Assembly: GCA_964030785.1 (NCBI GenBank)
Contig: OZ034979.1
Span: 42,043,484-42,107,483 of the forward strand
Origin: Siderastrea siderea
Taxonomy: Eukaryota; Cnidaria; Anthozoa; Scleractinia; Rhizangiidae
Reading direction: 5' to 3'
Length of the DNA: 64,000 nucleotides
Under the pieces are notes generated by a model that worked only from the letters and a program-made list of their open reading frames with translations, was not told the origin of the DNA and did no database searches. Below, piece by piece: positions 10,523 through 21,703 of the stretch (position 1 is its first letter; each line of letters opens with the position of its first letter). The position numbers and the translations under genes are program-made.

Positions 10523-10722
10523 GTGAAGTTCACAGCAGCGGACGTTTCTCTTTCGAAAGATGTCTTCGATAAAGCCGTGAAAACTGCACTGGGAAGAGTG
10601 AATACTCATGGAATAAGCAATCTCACACAACACCAGTCGAAGGCCTTGCTTTATTTTCTGTGTGGTAAAGATTCTTTTGTCTGTTTGCCAACCGGCCATG
10701 GCAAATCGCTAATTTACTAACT
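10523..10722 (+). pseudogene. RecQ-like DNA helicase N-terminal fragment
   Basis: The open frame reads FTAADVSLSKDVFDKAVKTA, then HQSKALLYFLCGKDSFV, then CLPTGHGKSLIY. It stops at TAA (10721-10723). The Q of HQ plus LPTGxGKSL is the motif 0/motif I (Walker A) signature of RecQ-family 3'-5' helicases. Only about 65 residues remain, and nothing resembling DEAH or later motifs follows, so it cannot be an active helicase. The reading frame has no upstream ATG before a stop at 10490. It lies in the unique core of the composite foldback, so it is best explained as a captured first exon. Alternatively it is the wreck of a helicase once encoded by the element. Confidence 0.65.
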
Positions 10723-10945
10723 GGAACAAAAGAGTCTGGGTTGCGGTTGCTTTCGGGCCAAAAAATTTTACTTTTGGATTGAGCGGGAATCGATGCGAAG
10801 GGCTACGCGAATGAGCACTTTAACGCTTATTTTTATGGCGAAATGACATTTATCTTGGTCAACGGCGAGACAAGCAAACGGCAAGAGAAACAATTATTTG
10901 CCGACTTGCGGCCGGTAATTTTGGGTGTCTGTAAAACCAGGAACA

Positions 10946-11060
10946 CCCCGGAACACCCCGGAACACCCCGGAACACACCCGGAACACCCCGGAACACCCT
11001 GGAACATCCCACAATGCCCCGGAATACCCTCAATAAAGCCAGGAACACCCTTGAACACCA
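10946..11060. repeat. GGAACACCCC minisatellite, left arm
   Basis: About ten units of GGAACACCCC, degrading inward. The right-arm counterpart (12640-12825) has about 16-18 units. Several long ORFs here, read in all frames as GVFRGVPGCSG-type repeats, are translations of this minisatellite and not genes. Confidence 0.9.
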
Positions 11061-12639
11061 AAAATAGTGGTCAGCGGTCAGACTGCTCACGTATAGACTG
11101 ACCCGATGATCTCCGAAGATGAACGAAGATTTTCGAAGACTTTTGCGGATCACCCGAAGATTTCCGAAGCTTGTTATCTAGCATCGAATTTAATGACAAA
11201 AATAACATTCATTTGGTGTGTTTGATTTTGAATATTTCAAATCAATTATTGAATTTGTTGTAACTCACGCGAGATTTGCGTTATAACTCTCGACAAACAG
11301 ATGTGACGTCATGGATATAAGTGAAATTCTGGGGTTTGGCATCCCAAATAATAATTCAATTCAACATATCACGTCACGGTCGCGATAACTTACTCTTGGG
11401 CATTGCGTGACTGATTTTGCACGCAAAGTGCGTAGCACGTTCGAGACCACGAAAAAAATGTAAAACATTATGTATCCACATTTTCTTGAACTTTGCAAAG
11501 TTCAAGAAAATGTGGTATGTACTCTCATCGTTGATATTTTCCTTTTTTGTTTATTGAATTTTTTCTCTTAAAGTCTAACTAGATCGGGTTGTGACAGTAA
11601 ATAAAATACTTGTTCCTTTTCTTGCTATAAGAGTGTAAACTCCTTTTGCTCCTGGATTACATTGTGACATCCCACATTATAAGCCCTCGGATACCTCTAC
11701 AAACTTATAGTGAGTACTTTTTTGCAGGCGCACATTTTTCCTACTTATTTATCTTCTGAGCTACGCATTTTTGTTAACCAAAAATATATCCAGGCCCAAT
11801 TGCAAAAACGTTGTCATTTAGATATGAAAAGAGAAAGCTGTTAGATGGGAATTTATTAGACATGTAAACTGCGTTCTCGGATTTCAATATTCCCGAAGCA
11901 CTCTGCAATGCGGTATGATACTTCAAGTTAAGATAAACTGAGTTGATAAAAGGTGAATTAGCCATCTAAAAGCTCACATTATGCGCGTTTTCAAAAGCTC
12001 AAAATCTGAACGCTCGTGAACGCTTTTTTTAAACGCTCAATTACTCAATTAAAATTGCTCTGCGTCAGAGCGAATCCTTGAATGTAGTTTGCATGCCTAA
12101 TCTATTCCTATTTCTCTTTTTTTTTTTTAATTTTTATATGAAATGTTTTTTTTTTTAATTAGGTGTACATATTAGCGTAACGAACCGGCGGGCAAACATT
12201 TTCCATGCGCCTGTGGTAATAACACGATGTCGATCGTGTGACTTCGGAATAATGACCTTATAACATTGCGTGACACTATTATTAGGCTTTGTGTCTTTGA
12301 GGTCAAACCTGAACGTGATAATGCAAACTTCGCACGAGAAATATCAATGCAGAATTAAAAATTCAACTGTCCCCTTTTTTGTTTTTCACATCACTAAAAA
12401 TCGTAAGCTTGTTGATATGAAGGACACGTGTATAATCAGGAGCCCTGGTATAATATATTTTCCATTAAATATTGGTTCTTTCGCTGTTCTCAAAAGCTTC
12501 GAAAATATTCCGAAGCATTCTTGAAATGCTCGGAAATCTCAGGGTGATCCGCAAAAGTCTGCTGAAGAATTGGGAATCTTTGGAGGTCTTCGGCTTAGTC
12601 AATTTGTGAGCGGTCTGACCGCTGACCATTATTTTCGTG

Positions 12640-12825
12640 TTATGGGGGTGTTCCTGTCTGTTTCGAGGGTGTTTCGGGGTATTATGGGATGTTCCAGGGG
12701 TGTTCCGGGGTTGTTCCGGGCTGTTCCCGGGTGTTCCGGGGGTGTTCTGGGAATGTTCCGGGGTGTTCCGGGGGTGTTCCGGGGTGTTCCGGGGTGTTCC
12801 GGGGTGTTCCGGGAGTGTTCCGGGT
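12640..12825. repeat. GGGGTGTTCC minisatellite, right arm
   Basis: Inverted counterpart of the left-arm array, longer by roughly six to eight units. Unequal arm length suggests slippage after insertion. Confidence 0.9.
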
Positions 12826-12847
12826 TTTACAGACACCCGGTAATTTT

Positions 12848-13363
12848 GAAGACGAAACGGTCTCAGTACAAAATATAATTTACCGCATGACGGCCGAGAA
12901 GTTTAAATACGAAACAAACTCGACACAAATGCGTTTTGTTGAATGAAAGCCGAGAATGTTGAGGACGAAAGAGTCTCAACACGAAAATACTTCTGAATGA
13001 CAGGGACAAAAAGAGGGACAAAACAAAATAAATATCTCAAAGACCAAGATTTCTATGCGAGCTTTCCGTGACTCGCTAATTGGAAATCACTGGACTGTAA
13101 CAACATGTTGACAGTCGACAAATCGCAGTTTCTTGATCAGCAAAAATATTTCGAGGCTGACAAGTTTTCAAACTGTGACATAAATTCGAACAGAATTATT
13201 CTCAGCCTTACGGTTTAATTAAAGCTTTCCTCAAATCTCTCGTGTTTAATACGACCGAAGTCAGAATAGCTTGTTGTGGACGCGGCTGTCATTCAGTAAA
13301 CATGTCAATTGAAGCGAGGCCGACAAGGCTCGGTTACATTTGAATTTAGCGCATGCTTAACAG
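12848..13363. other. Unique right core of the composite foldback
   Basis: This is the continuation of the outer element after the nested foldback. GAAGACGAAACGGTCTC and GAGGACGAAAGAGTCTC form a loose internal repeat about 110 bases apart. No ORF or exon structure is recognisable. Confidence 0.4.
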
Positions 13364-13599
13364 GGAAAGTCGCGGCGGCTGGCAGAGGTCCCTTCCTCTT
13401 CCCGACTTATCTAGGAAGATCGAAGGGCCTCTGCTCGCAGGGTAACCACTACCACGTGCAACCCTCGTCTCTTTGCCGTACTACGCAGACTCCAATTTAA
13501 TTTTTAGGTATTACCGCTGACCACTATTTCCCATTCCCCATTCCCCATTCCCCATTCGCCGTTCCCCACTCCTCCTTTTAGTAACATCCCTTCAGAGCT

Positions 13600-16500
13600 T
13601 CAAGTGGGGTGGGGGGATCCTTAACTACAGATCTGGCGTTGTTGGTAAGGGATTTTTGCGGATGGTATTTTGTCGTACGCTGTTTTGCAACGTCTTGTGC
13701 CGCTAAATTGTTAAAATGTATGAGGATGAACATCTGAATTTTTAAAATCACCATTGCACATGCGTAGCTAGTGCCCCCAGCCGCGCATAAGAAAGAAAAA
13801 TCACGAAAACTCGGAAGAAAAGATCAGTGCCAATGTTTGATTTTTTTCATGAATCAGAGATAAACCAGCCATCTTTATAACCTGGCGTAATCAATTACTG
13901 TTGACGTAAATAACAGAAAAACAACAGCAGAAAATGCATAAATTTATGCCCTTATGACGTCATAACTCCCGTAATAATGCAAATTTCAAGAAGCCGATAC
14001 GTCAGCCTTTGCAAATGTTGGCACCGTTTTCAATGACTAAAACTTTACGCCTTTGTTTTAGGCTTCTTTCTGTTCAGGTCACGTGACCAACCAAATATCG
14101 CTGTGACTCGAGAATCTTGAAAACCTTTCCCATTAAGCAAATGTGGCCATGCAGAGTTAGGGTCTCCTAGTTCCTAGGATCTTAGCCCTTCCCGTCCCTA
14201 GACCCTGGGAACGAGGTTGAGCGGAAAAGTGGGAGCTTGGACGGGTGGGTGGGGGGGCTAAAATGTCAAATAGTAAAACTCTCAAAAAATCAGAAACGTT
14301 GAATGACTGCAAAAGGCTGAATTTTATTTGGTTCTTTTGCATTGAAGCACCATTAATTTAAATGCTGTTTGTCAATAGTTAATCAATCTAACAATATATA
14401 TAACATAAAAAAGTAAGACCCCGGAATCCGAGCAGGGGAACAATTGTGTCATGAAGGATAGATTATAAAGCCAGGTTTACAGGGAAGACGCCACAAGCAG
14501 AGCACGTTTGGCTTAACTCAAAACAGATTGTTCTGAGTTACTGAACAATCCGTTTTACACAGAGAGTTCTCTACTCCACCCTATTTAGGAACTTTCTAAG
14601 ACTATTTTGGTTTCTTTCTACATTCAGGCAATTTTGTACAATGCAAAACGAAATTAAGAAAAAAAAAGTTTGCCACCGCCCTCTAACTGTAAACGAATAA
14701 TTTTGTAGGATTACGTTTGAATCGCAGGCATATCTGGATATCGCCTCATAATTTCTTTTAAGCCGACGATGACTCTCCCTCCCGGAAAAATACCACAGAT
14801 TCATTTACAACTGTGGGAATTATTGAAATGCCAATTCTTTGCGTAAAGGTGGGTATACACAGCACATGTCCGCTATCTCGAACTGTCAAAGGAAACGGAA
14901 AATTGTTTCAGGTGGCGAAAGTGATGACAACATTTCTCATATTTTATAAAAAACTGGACTGTAATACAAATCACGGACCTATTGATGCTCGCAGCACAGG
15001 CTGCTATGAAGGTCCCCAAATCAAAGAACATGTTGGCTACCAAGCAGTACTCTTCAACGTGAGGCCAAGTGATGGCACCCTCGAAGATAGCCCATAAAAA
15101 ATTACTGAAAAACTGTTAGCAAATTCAAAGGAAACTGGGTTAAGTTCGAGATAGGGCATGTCCACTGTAGTTTAAAATCAGAATTGAAAAATTACTCCGA
15201 CGACATTTCTCAATGTCACCTCCTATTTATAAGCATGGTCCATCCAGCCTACATGTACCAGACGGAATAAAATTAGATGCTGATCACTGATATTACAAAA
15301 AGCCCGCAGTTTATTCACACGCGCACAAACACACAGAAATAGTCAACATCAAAAGTTACACAAAAATGCAACCTTGCTAAACGAGCACACTCACTTCTGA
15401 AGGACGTGAGTGAATCCTATTTCTATTATTTGTTATTCCAGGCGTTTAGATTACGTAATATCATTTTTTTCACCCACCAGTTATCCTACACTCCCCACAA
15501 CCTGAGCGCTTGGAACAGGCTATAATTTTGAGGAAAAGATTAATATTTTTGTAAGTCACACTATTAAAAGATTTACATCTCCCAGCCTAAAGAAAGCTCC
15601 CAGTATGTGATATGCACTAAAATTCTACCACCAATACCACATTCCTACTTATTTGTACTATTACTGTAAGGTTTCCCCCTGCACTACGCAAGCCGACCTA
15701 TTAAAATTTTTAATATAGAATCAGCTCAAAATACTAAAAGATAAACCAGCCCTGCCGGTTAATTAAATGTGAAAAGTACGTGCTTGTCACGTGATGGCAT
15801 GGTTCCAGACCATGGTAATGCCAGCTGACCAGCTAGTACGTGAACTAATGCCCAATCTTCTTCCGTGCTCCTCTTATTACACCAAAGGAAACCTAAGGTT
15901 CCTGTGCTGAATTATTGACTCCATAATCTCCAAGTATTCCAACCTGTAAAAAAATTGACAGCTTAGTAACAGAAACTATCGTTGGATTTTGTTCCGACGG
16001 CCGGAAAGTCACTTAACACATGTCGAGTGCAGGTTCCTTCCAACGCAGCACACCAGTTTTGTTGAAAACCAATCGCTATCACAGAAGCAACGGTTTGAAG
16101 ACTAAATGTTTGTACATGGACTAATTTAAATAAGAAACGGCTCGGAAAGGGCCTTTGGTTTCCTGTCATGAAAATATATCTTGTTACTAGGCGGAAATTT
16201 ATCAATGAACGAATCGCCATTCCCAATTAATAATTCTCTTCCCGGCTTCCTTGTCAGACGTCAGTAAAAGTGGAAATGAAACTTGAAAATGAAGCTTTCT
16301 TTGAGCTAAATATCAACTTAAACAAGAAAAATGTGTTTGCTGGTGTAATGTAATAAAAACGTTCAACTTATTACCTGCATGGATTGATCATCCATTAGAA
16401 CCTTGTCGTGTCTGAAAAATTCAATTGAACACTACAAGGGTGTTAGTATCAAACAAGAATGTAATCCTTACTCTACACAGGGCGCATATCACATCTGAAC

Positions 16501-16829
16501 CTACTAAATCACCAACCCACTAAAACCGCCTCTCTAGCTCATGAAAATCAAGAGCATCCGACCGGCGGCAACCACCCAGAACTCAGAATCAGTTTTTCTT
16601 CGAGTTCCAGAGGGTAGCAACCAGGATGTCTTGATCTAGTTTCACGCACATTGTTTTAACCGAATTCAAGCGTCACAATTCTTTCAATGAACCAAAAGAC
16701 AGTTCACGTGTCAAACTCATTCCTTACGTCACGAATCACGCTCTTCTCAAACTCACTTTCACGCGTCACCAAGTGATTCTTGTCGAAATCACGCGTCACA
16801 CATAAATCGGGCAAACTGAACATTCAATC
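13600..16829. other. Intergenic, no gene seen
   Basis: No supported coding exon. GACCCTGGGAACGAGGTTG at 14202-14220 resembles an end sequence I associate with repeats abundant in stony corals. 14513-14575 has a short inverted pair around AACAGATTGTTCTGAG. 15300-15340 is CA-rich. Confidence 0.5.
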
Positions 16830-16830
16830 G

Positions 16831-17340
16831 ACTACCGTATTTACTCGAATAAGCGCCGCCCCCGAATGAGCCCCACCTTCGAATAAGCGCCGCATTTGGG
16901 ACAAAAAAAGTTAATAAGCGCCGCGGTCACGATGCGGCGCTTATTCGAGGAATTCCGTATAACTGAAAAACCACTACAAAGCAACTCTAAAACAGCATTG
17001 GAAATTTCGTTTCATCAAAAGCGATGTTCTTCAGTTCAAAGTGATTATATTTCACCGCTTGCCCATTAAGTTCTCTATCCACAGTGATCCAGAATTCTTG
17101 CAATACGTAGTTCTGTTGTGTGTTAAATTGCTGGAAGAGACGAACGGTGACAACCAAAAGACGCTTCTGTTATTTACTGTAAAATTTTCATACAGATAGA
17201 AAATATACCGTTAAATTAAAAGAAAAGATTTCTTTGTCGTGTCCAATTTTTAAACAAGCGCCGCTCTCGAATAAGCACTGCATTTGAGGTGTGAAAAATT
17301 TAATAAGCGCCGCGGCGCTTATTCGAGTAAATACGGTAGT
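16831..17340. mobile_element. MITE with CTCGAATAAGCGCCGC ends
   Basis: ACTACCGTATTTACTCGAAT begins the element and ATTCGAGTAAATACGGTAGT ends it, followed inward by AAGCGCCGC repeats at both ends (16851, 16885, 16915, 17256, 17302). Size is about 510 bp. The GCCGC-rich subterminal repeats occur in both orientations. There is no ORF of note. Confidence 0.8.
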
Positions 17341-17341
17341 C

Positions 17342-19428
17342 TATGAAATCTGAGCCAACAAGGGGCGTAGCGCCGAATTCCCGGTGACTTCATGTACGAC
17401 GAGGATTGAAGCGATGTTTCTTTTCCAATTTCACATGCAACCATGAAAACGCTCCACTACTGCTCTGCAAGTTGCAGGAACCCCGAAGGATACACAACAA
17501 TGCACAGATCCCGTATGGGGATTTGTCTGTATATCATGAGCTTCGTGTACAATATAACGAGAAAACATATGAGGCAAAAAGTTAACGAGTTCTAACTCCC
17601 ACAAGTGCCACAAAGCACAACATACTATTACATGCTCAATACCGGCCAGTTTGTATGAAATTTGGACACTTTAAAATCTAGAAGAGATGTGCACAGTGTA
17701 ACAGTAAAATCCTACCCCCCCCCCCCCCCTCACTCGTATGAGACATGCCTTCAAATTTTTTCCCTTACAATTTTTACAGCAAATTAAGCTATAGTATACA
17801 AAAATTTGGTTTTTAAGAAAATTCTTTACGGTGGCCAATTTATCTTATCAACTCAGTTAATAAATCCAAAGTTTTGTGTTTCTCCTCCCCACCGACGCAG
17901 CACCACAATTTTCTCAGAAACTAACACCTTCACGCTATAGTAAGTACACGGAAAATATTTTTAACGTGTTCTTTGTACCGTTCTGGGCAGTTTGTAACCT
18001 GTGACTTTCTCTATGTTTTTTGGTGTGATTTGTGAAATTTCCCAGACAATACTGATACGAAACGGGACATTATATTTGGTTTTGCTGTTTCCTCTTACCA
18101 TTTCACAAAAACACGGGTTTTATATTGAAAGGGCTGATTTACTGTACCTATTAAGTCCCATACGCTCGAAGCAAGTCAGGAAATACGAAACCTGTACGTT
18201 TGTTTAGATTTTTACTACTAGAGCACAAACATTTGACAGCCACAAAAAGTATTGTAAACATTTTATTTGTTTAGAAGTTTTTACAATTCAACAGATGTCC
18301 GATTTCGTAACATTTACGAATCAGCCAATAAGAAGAAACCCCCTACTCATACAAGTGGTGCACCGCGCCCGATTCCCGCGAAACTTGGCGTGAAAATTAT
18401 GGTCCCCAGGGTTGGAAAAAACTACATTTATACACAATACACAAAACAAACGTGTTTCAGGGCAATACAAAAGCAATATTATGACACAGCCCAAAATTAT
18501 CTCTTTTCGAAATAATTAAAGTATGAAAAATTTGCAACACCGATAACATTTTGAAATATAGAGAAAATTTAAACTGTCTCTAGGTTCAAAAGGTCAAGTT
18601 TTAGCCTTCTTTTCTGTTCAGCTTTAGCAACCGTCAAAACTATAGCTTACTCGCTTGCGCTGGTACATATTTTAACTCAAAATAATGTGAAACTGTTATT
18701 TTACCATTTTATGATACAACAAAAAGTATTAAGAGTTAATTCTTTCATTAGCTTTTATCTAGGGTAGAAAAGCATTTATAAAATAAAAATCAATTAGTTT
18801 ATTTATTCAGCCATTGAAGTCTTTGACACGTGACACACCATCCTTCATTCTGTGAGGAAAAAAAATCAGAAAAAGAATTCTCAGCACAAAATTACTAAGG
18901 CCAGTTCAAACGACATGTTATCGTTGTGCCGAACTTCTTCGTTTAATTCAACTCGCTCGAATATAACTAGAACATTTATACTTCTAATACATAAGTATAG
19001 TTAACGCATTATATTCTGGTGCACGAAAATGCACGAAAATAGAAATTTATTGGGTAGACAAGTTCGGCACAGCGACAGTACAAAGTTTGAACGGGGTTTT
19101 GCTCAAGGAAAAATAATTTGTCTTGTTAATTTATTTCTAAAGGTTTCCAAGTCATTCGTTCATATAACTTCAATTAGTTATAAAGAGGTTTTTACGTATT
19201 ACAGATTACAGCGTTCAACAAACAAATTAAAGGAGTTAGTCCAGCAGAGCGAAAAACAGTAGCATCAAAAATATAGTCTCAAAGCGTAAAAACGTGAGTT
19301 GTAAACGAGCTTGAAATACAGTTTAATTCAAGAGTTTATGTTTTATAATTGGGCTCCAAATAATTTACAATGTGCAAATTATGCTAGCAACTGTCTCTTC
19401 ATATTTGCGCACACGATTTCATTTATGT
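17342..19428. other. Intergenic, no gene seen
   Basis: AT-rich sequence with a poly-C run at 17717-17729. Open frames at 18001-18515 and 19029-19262 have compositions typical of random AT-rich DNA. No exon or repeat of known type is recognised. Confidence 0.4.
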
Positions 19429-19886
19429 TTAAGTAATGGTCCTAGTAAGAACTAGGCAACCCAACGGCAAGGAATGCAGAAAGGTGTTAATTGTGATATT
19501 GTTGAAACGGTCCACCTCATTGGCTAAAACATGAAAATCCACTATCACTTCATCAGGTAGCGCATTTATTTCTCTCTAGTTTACTTATTGATTCCCTTTT
19601 GGTAAAAACTATTCTGAGTTTTAATGCAGCAAAATTTCTATGTGGGAAACATGGAAAATTAGAAGCCTTTCTTGGCCATTGTTTTGGAGTCTCATGATTG
19701 GATAAAATCTTGTAACACAAAAGAAATATCGCTTTAAAATAAAGTTTCAGTACATTTTATTTCAAAAACGTGTTGTCCATAGGTTGATGTATTCTCAGTA
19801 AGAAATCTAAACAATCTCATGTGGGGAAAGCGAAATGCCGCAGAACAATAGAGGATTGCCTAGTTCTTACACGCATTGTTACTTAA
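19429..19886. mobile_element. TTAA-flanked MITE
   Basis: TTAA at both ends encloses inverted termini: GTAATGGTCCTAGTAAGAAC then TAGGC on the left, and GCCTAGTTCTTACACGCATT then GTTAC on the right. It is 458 bp including both TTAA sites. There is no coding sequence. It belongs to a different family from the TTAA MITEs at 4110 and 24758. Confidence 0.65.
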
Positions 19887-20571
19887 TAAACACTAACTAA
19901 TAAAATGTTAACTTTTTAGGAAACATAAAAACTTCCTCTCAAAAAAGTCCATGATTTATGGAGAACGTTATTTTCTTATCGTTACTTTCACAAATTGAAA
20001 GTAAGAAGTTACAACAGAAAACTGTACTAACAAATTAATCTTTACGCTATAGCCAGACAGACATCTCCATCCAGGGTGGGGAAAAAAGTTTTTTTCGGCG
20101 CAGGTGAAAACGCTTCTCTCCATTGTTCACTACTGTACATATTAGCCGGAGAACTTGCATACTCCCATCAGAAAAAAAATGTTCTCAAATTTTACAATTT
20201 CGTCCTTGACAATGTAAATCATCCGTAATCAACTCACCATTTGCCGCCATTTATCAAGTGCTTTTCCCCAAAACATGAAACCGTTACCGTTGGGTTGATT
20301 GTATTTTATTCCTCAAACTTGAATGCCTGTGGCGAGTTTAAGAGGAGCCCCCTTTTTTTTAAAAAACAACATCCACAGCCACATCTGTTTAAATATTTTT
20401 AACCAGAATTCGGACCACGCTTTTGAAAAAATAACAACTCAGGAAAGTTGACGTCGATCAACCACGCACCACATTTCCTCCAGAAAACATAAAGTGGAGG
20501 TCTGATTACATATTAATCAACCAGGTCTGGAGGGCGTTTTTCAAAACGGCTAAAACATTTCGGACCCAAAC
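19887..20571. other. Intergenic, no feature recognised
   Basis: AT-rich sequence without supported exons or terminal repeats. Confidence 0.4.
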
Positions 20572-21703
20572 AACATAATTATATTAAAAATATAAAAAGC
20601 GTTCTCTGGTTTAAAAAGTTTAAGAGAAATATAAGCTTTCGGCTATTATACTATAGCCTTTAACGAATATAAAAAGAAATGAAAGCGCATGATTGGAAAT
20701 ATATGCAAGGGAGGGTGTGAAAAGATTAAACACAAGAATACAATAGAAGTGTAAAAAAGCTAAAAATGGACAAAAACGGACAAAATAAGAATTACAATAA
20801 GATAGAGTATTGTCTTGGTAGCGGTTTGGAATTATTGTCTGCGCCGACAGTTACGTTACGGAAGCATTGAAAGCCAATGGCTACCCACCAACGGTTATTT
20901 CCAACATTTTAAAAAAGAAGTCAGCCCCGACAACTCCTCCCCCGGAAGAATTAGTGTCTATGTTCTTCAAATGGGCCGATCCATCTGACACATCCCTGGG
21001 TTTCGCATGTCTTCCCTATATCCGCGGATTGACTGAACCTCTCACCAGATTACTTCGTAAAAATTACATCCGTGTAGTAAGCAAACCAGCTAAAACCCTG
21101 CAACAAGAATTCCCTTCTCCTAAGTTTAGGCAGCCCTTGGATCTACAATGCAATGTTGTTTACAAAATCCCGTGTGCTGATTGTTGTTGGAGTTACGTAG
21201 GAGAAACTGGCAGATGTTTTAAAACCCGAAGAAAGGAACATCAACGAAATCTTAAAAATTATACTAGAGGCTCGAACATTGCCAACCATGCTTGGCAAAA
21301 CAATCATTCAATTGATTTTGATGGCGCTACCGTGATAGACAAAGGCAATTACCGTATTCGAAGAACACTAGAATCCTGGCACACTGCCAAAACTGTCGGC
21401 GCAGACAATAATTCCAAACCGCTACCAAGACAATACTCTATCTTACTGTAATTCATATTTTGTCCGTTTTTGTCCATTTTTAGCTTTTTTACACTTCTAT
21501 TGTATTCTTGTGTTTAATCTTTTCACACCCTCCCTTGCATATATTTCCAATCATGCGCTTTCATTTCTTTTTATATTCGTTAAAGGCTATAGTATAATAG
21601 CCGAAAGCTTATATTTCTCTTAAACTTTTTAAACCAGAGAACGCTTTTTATATTTTTAATATGTCTTATCCTGGTTACAGTTCAATTTTTAACATAATTA
21701 TAT
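20572..21703 (+). mobile_element. Penelope-like element with inverted 3' end at its 5' side
   Basis: 20581-20852 is the inverted complement of 21391-21662 (272 bp, no net indels, two mismatches in the 60-bp stretch compared base by base). The 538 bp between the arms is single copy and encodes most of a GIY-YIG domain. The copied arm includes the last 20 codons of that domain plus the 3' untranslated end. A 13-bp direct repeat, AACATAATTATAT, flanks the unit (20572-20584 and 21691-21703) and may be the target duplication. The reverse transcriptase is missing. Inverted 5' structures are known in Penelope-like elements and in twin-primed LINEs. Low divergence of the arms suggests a fairly recent insertion. 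Confidence 0.85.
20852..21451 (+). pseudogene. Penelope-like GIY-YIG endonuclease domain (5'-truncated)
   Basis: The frame is open from a TAG at 20819, but real similarity starts at the arm junction with YVTEALKANGYPP. The C-terminal domain shows NVVYKIPCADCC (GIY position), SYVGETGRCFKTRRKEH (YIG block with the catalytic Arg region), NHAWQNNHSIDF and TLESWHT with the conserved Glu. It ends at TAA 21451. In this family the domain nicks target DNA for reverse transcription of Penelope-type RNAs. Here the reverse transcriptase is absent, and the nearest first codon in frame is a TTG, so no complete protein is made. Confidence 0.85.

Larger units (their letters stand above)
10923..12838. mobile_element. 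Minisatellite-armed foldback with 9-bp target duplication
   Basis: The ends are inverted: GGGTGTCTGTAAAACC at 10923 and GGTTTTACAGACACCC ending at 12838. They are flanked by a perfect 9-bp direct repeat, GGTAATTTT (10914-10922 and 12839-12847). Arms of about 300 bp begin with a minisatellite of unit GGAACACCCC (10 bp) and continue with TAGTGGTCAGCGGTCAGAC and CTTTTGCGGATCACCC. The left arm runs to about 11170 and the right from about 12490. The 1.3-kb core (11170-12490) has no recognisable gene. The 9-bp duplication and minisatellite arms match the described architecture of Rehavkus/Mutator foldbacks. Assignment needs a transposase-bearing relative. Confidence 0.88.
9192..13589. mobile_element. 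Composite foldback transposon with 10-bp target duplication
   Basis: The ends are inverted: GGATGTTACTAAAA at 9192 and TTTTAGTAACATCC ending at 13589. A perfect direct repeat, CTTCAGAGCT, flanks it (9182-9191 and 13590-13599). Both ends then carry a GGGGAAT/GGAATGG minisatellite, the motif TGGTCAGCGGTAATACC, and a 70-bp block including CTGCGAGCAGAGGCCCTTCG (10311 and 13442). Total size is 4,398 bp. Inside lie a 1-kb palindrome (9309-10301), a RecQ-like helicase exon (10523-10720) and a second foldback (10923-12838). A 9-11 bp duplication with long arms fits the Mutator-like superfamily. Minisatellite arms recall Rehavkus-type elements. No transposase ORF is present, so it is non-autonomous. 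Confidence 0.85.

Noticed and set aside
10833..11153. 106-codon minus-strand ORF and a 74-codon plus-strand ORF
   Set aside because: Also minisatellite translations crossing the transposon boundary; no gene-like sequence outside the repeat.
12465..12946. Overlapping ORFs of 68-123 codons on both strands
   Set aside because: They are translations of the GGAACACCCC minisatellite in different frames (Gly-Val-Pro-Cys or Asn-Thr-Pro repeats).
14157..20500. Scattered ORFs of 60-94 codons as small genes
   Set aside because: No splice structure, no family resemblance and AT-rich random composition.
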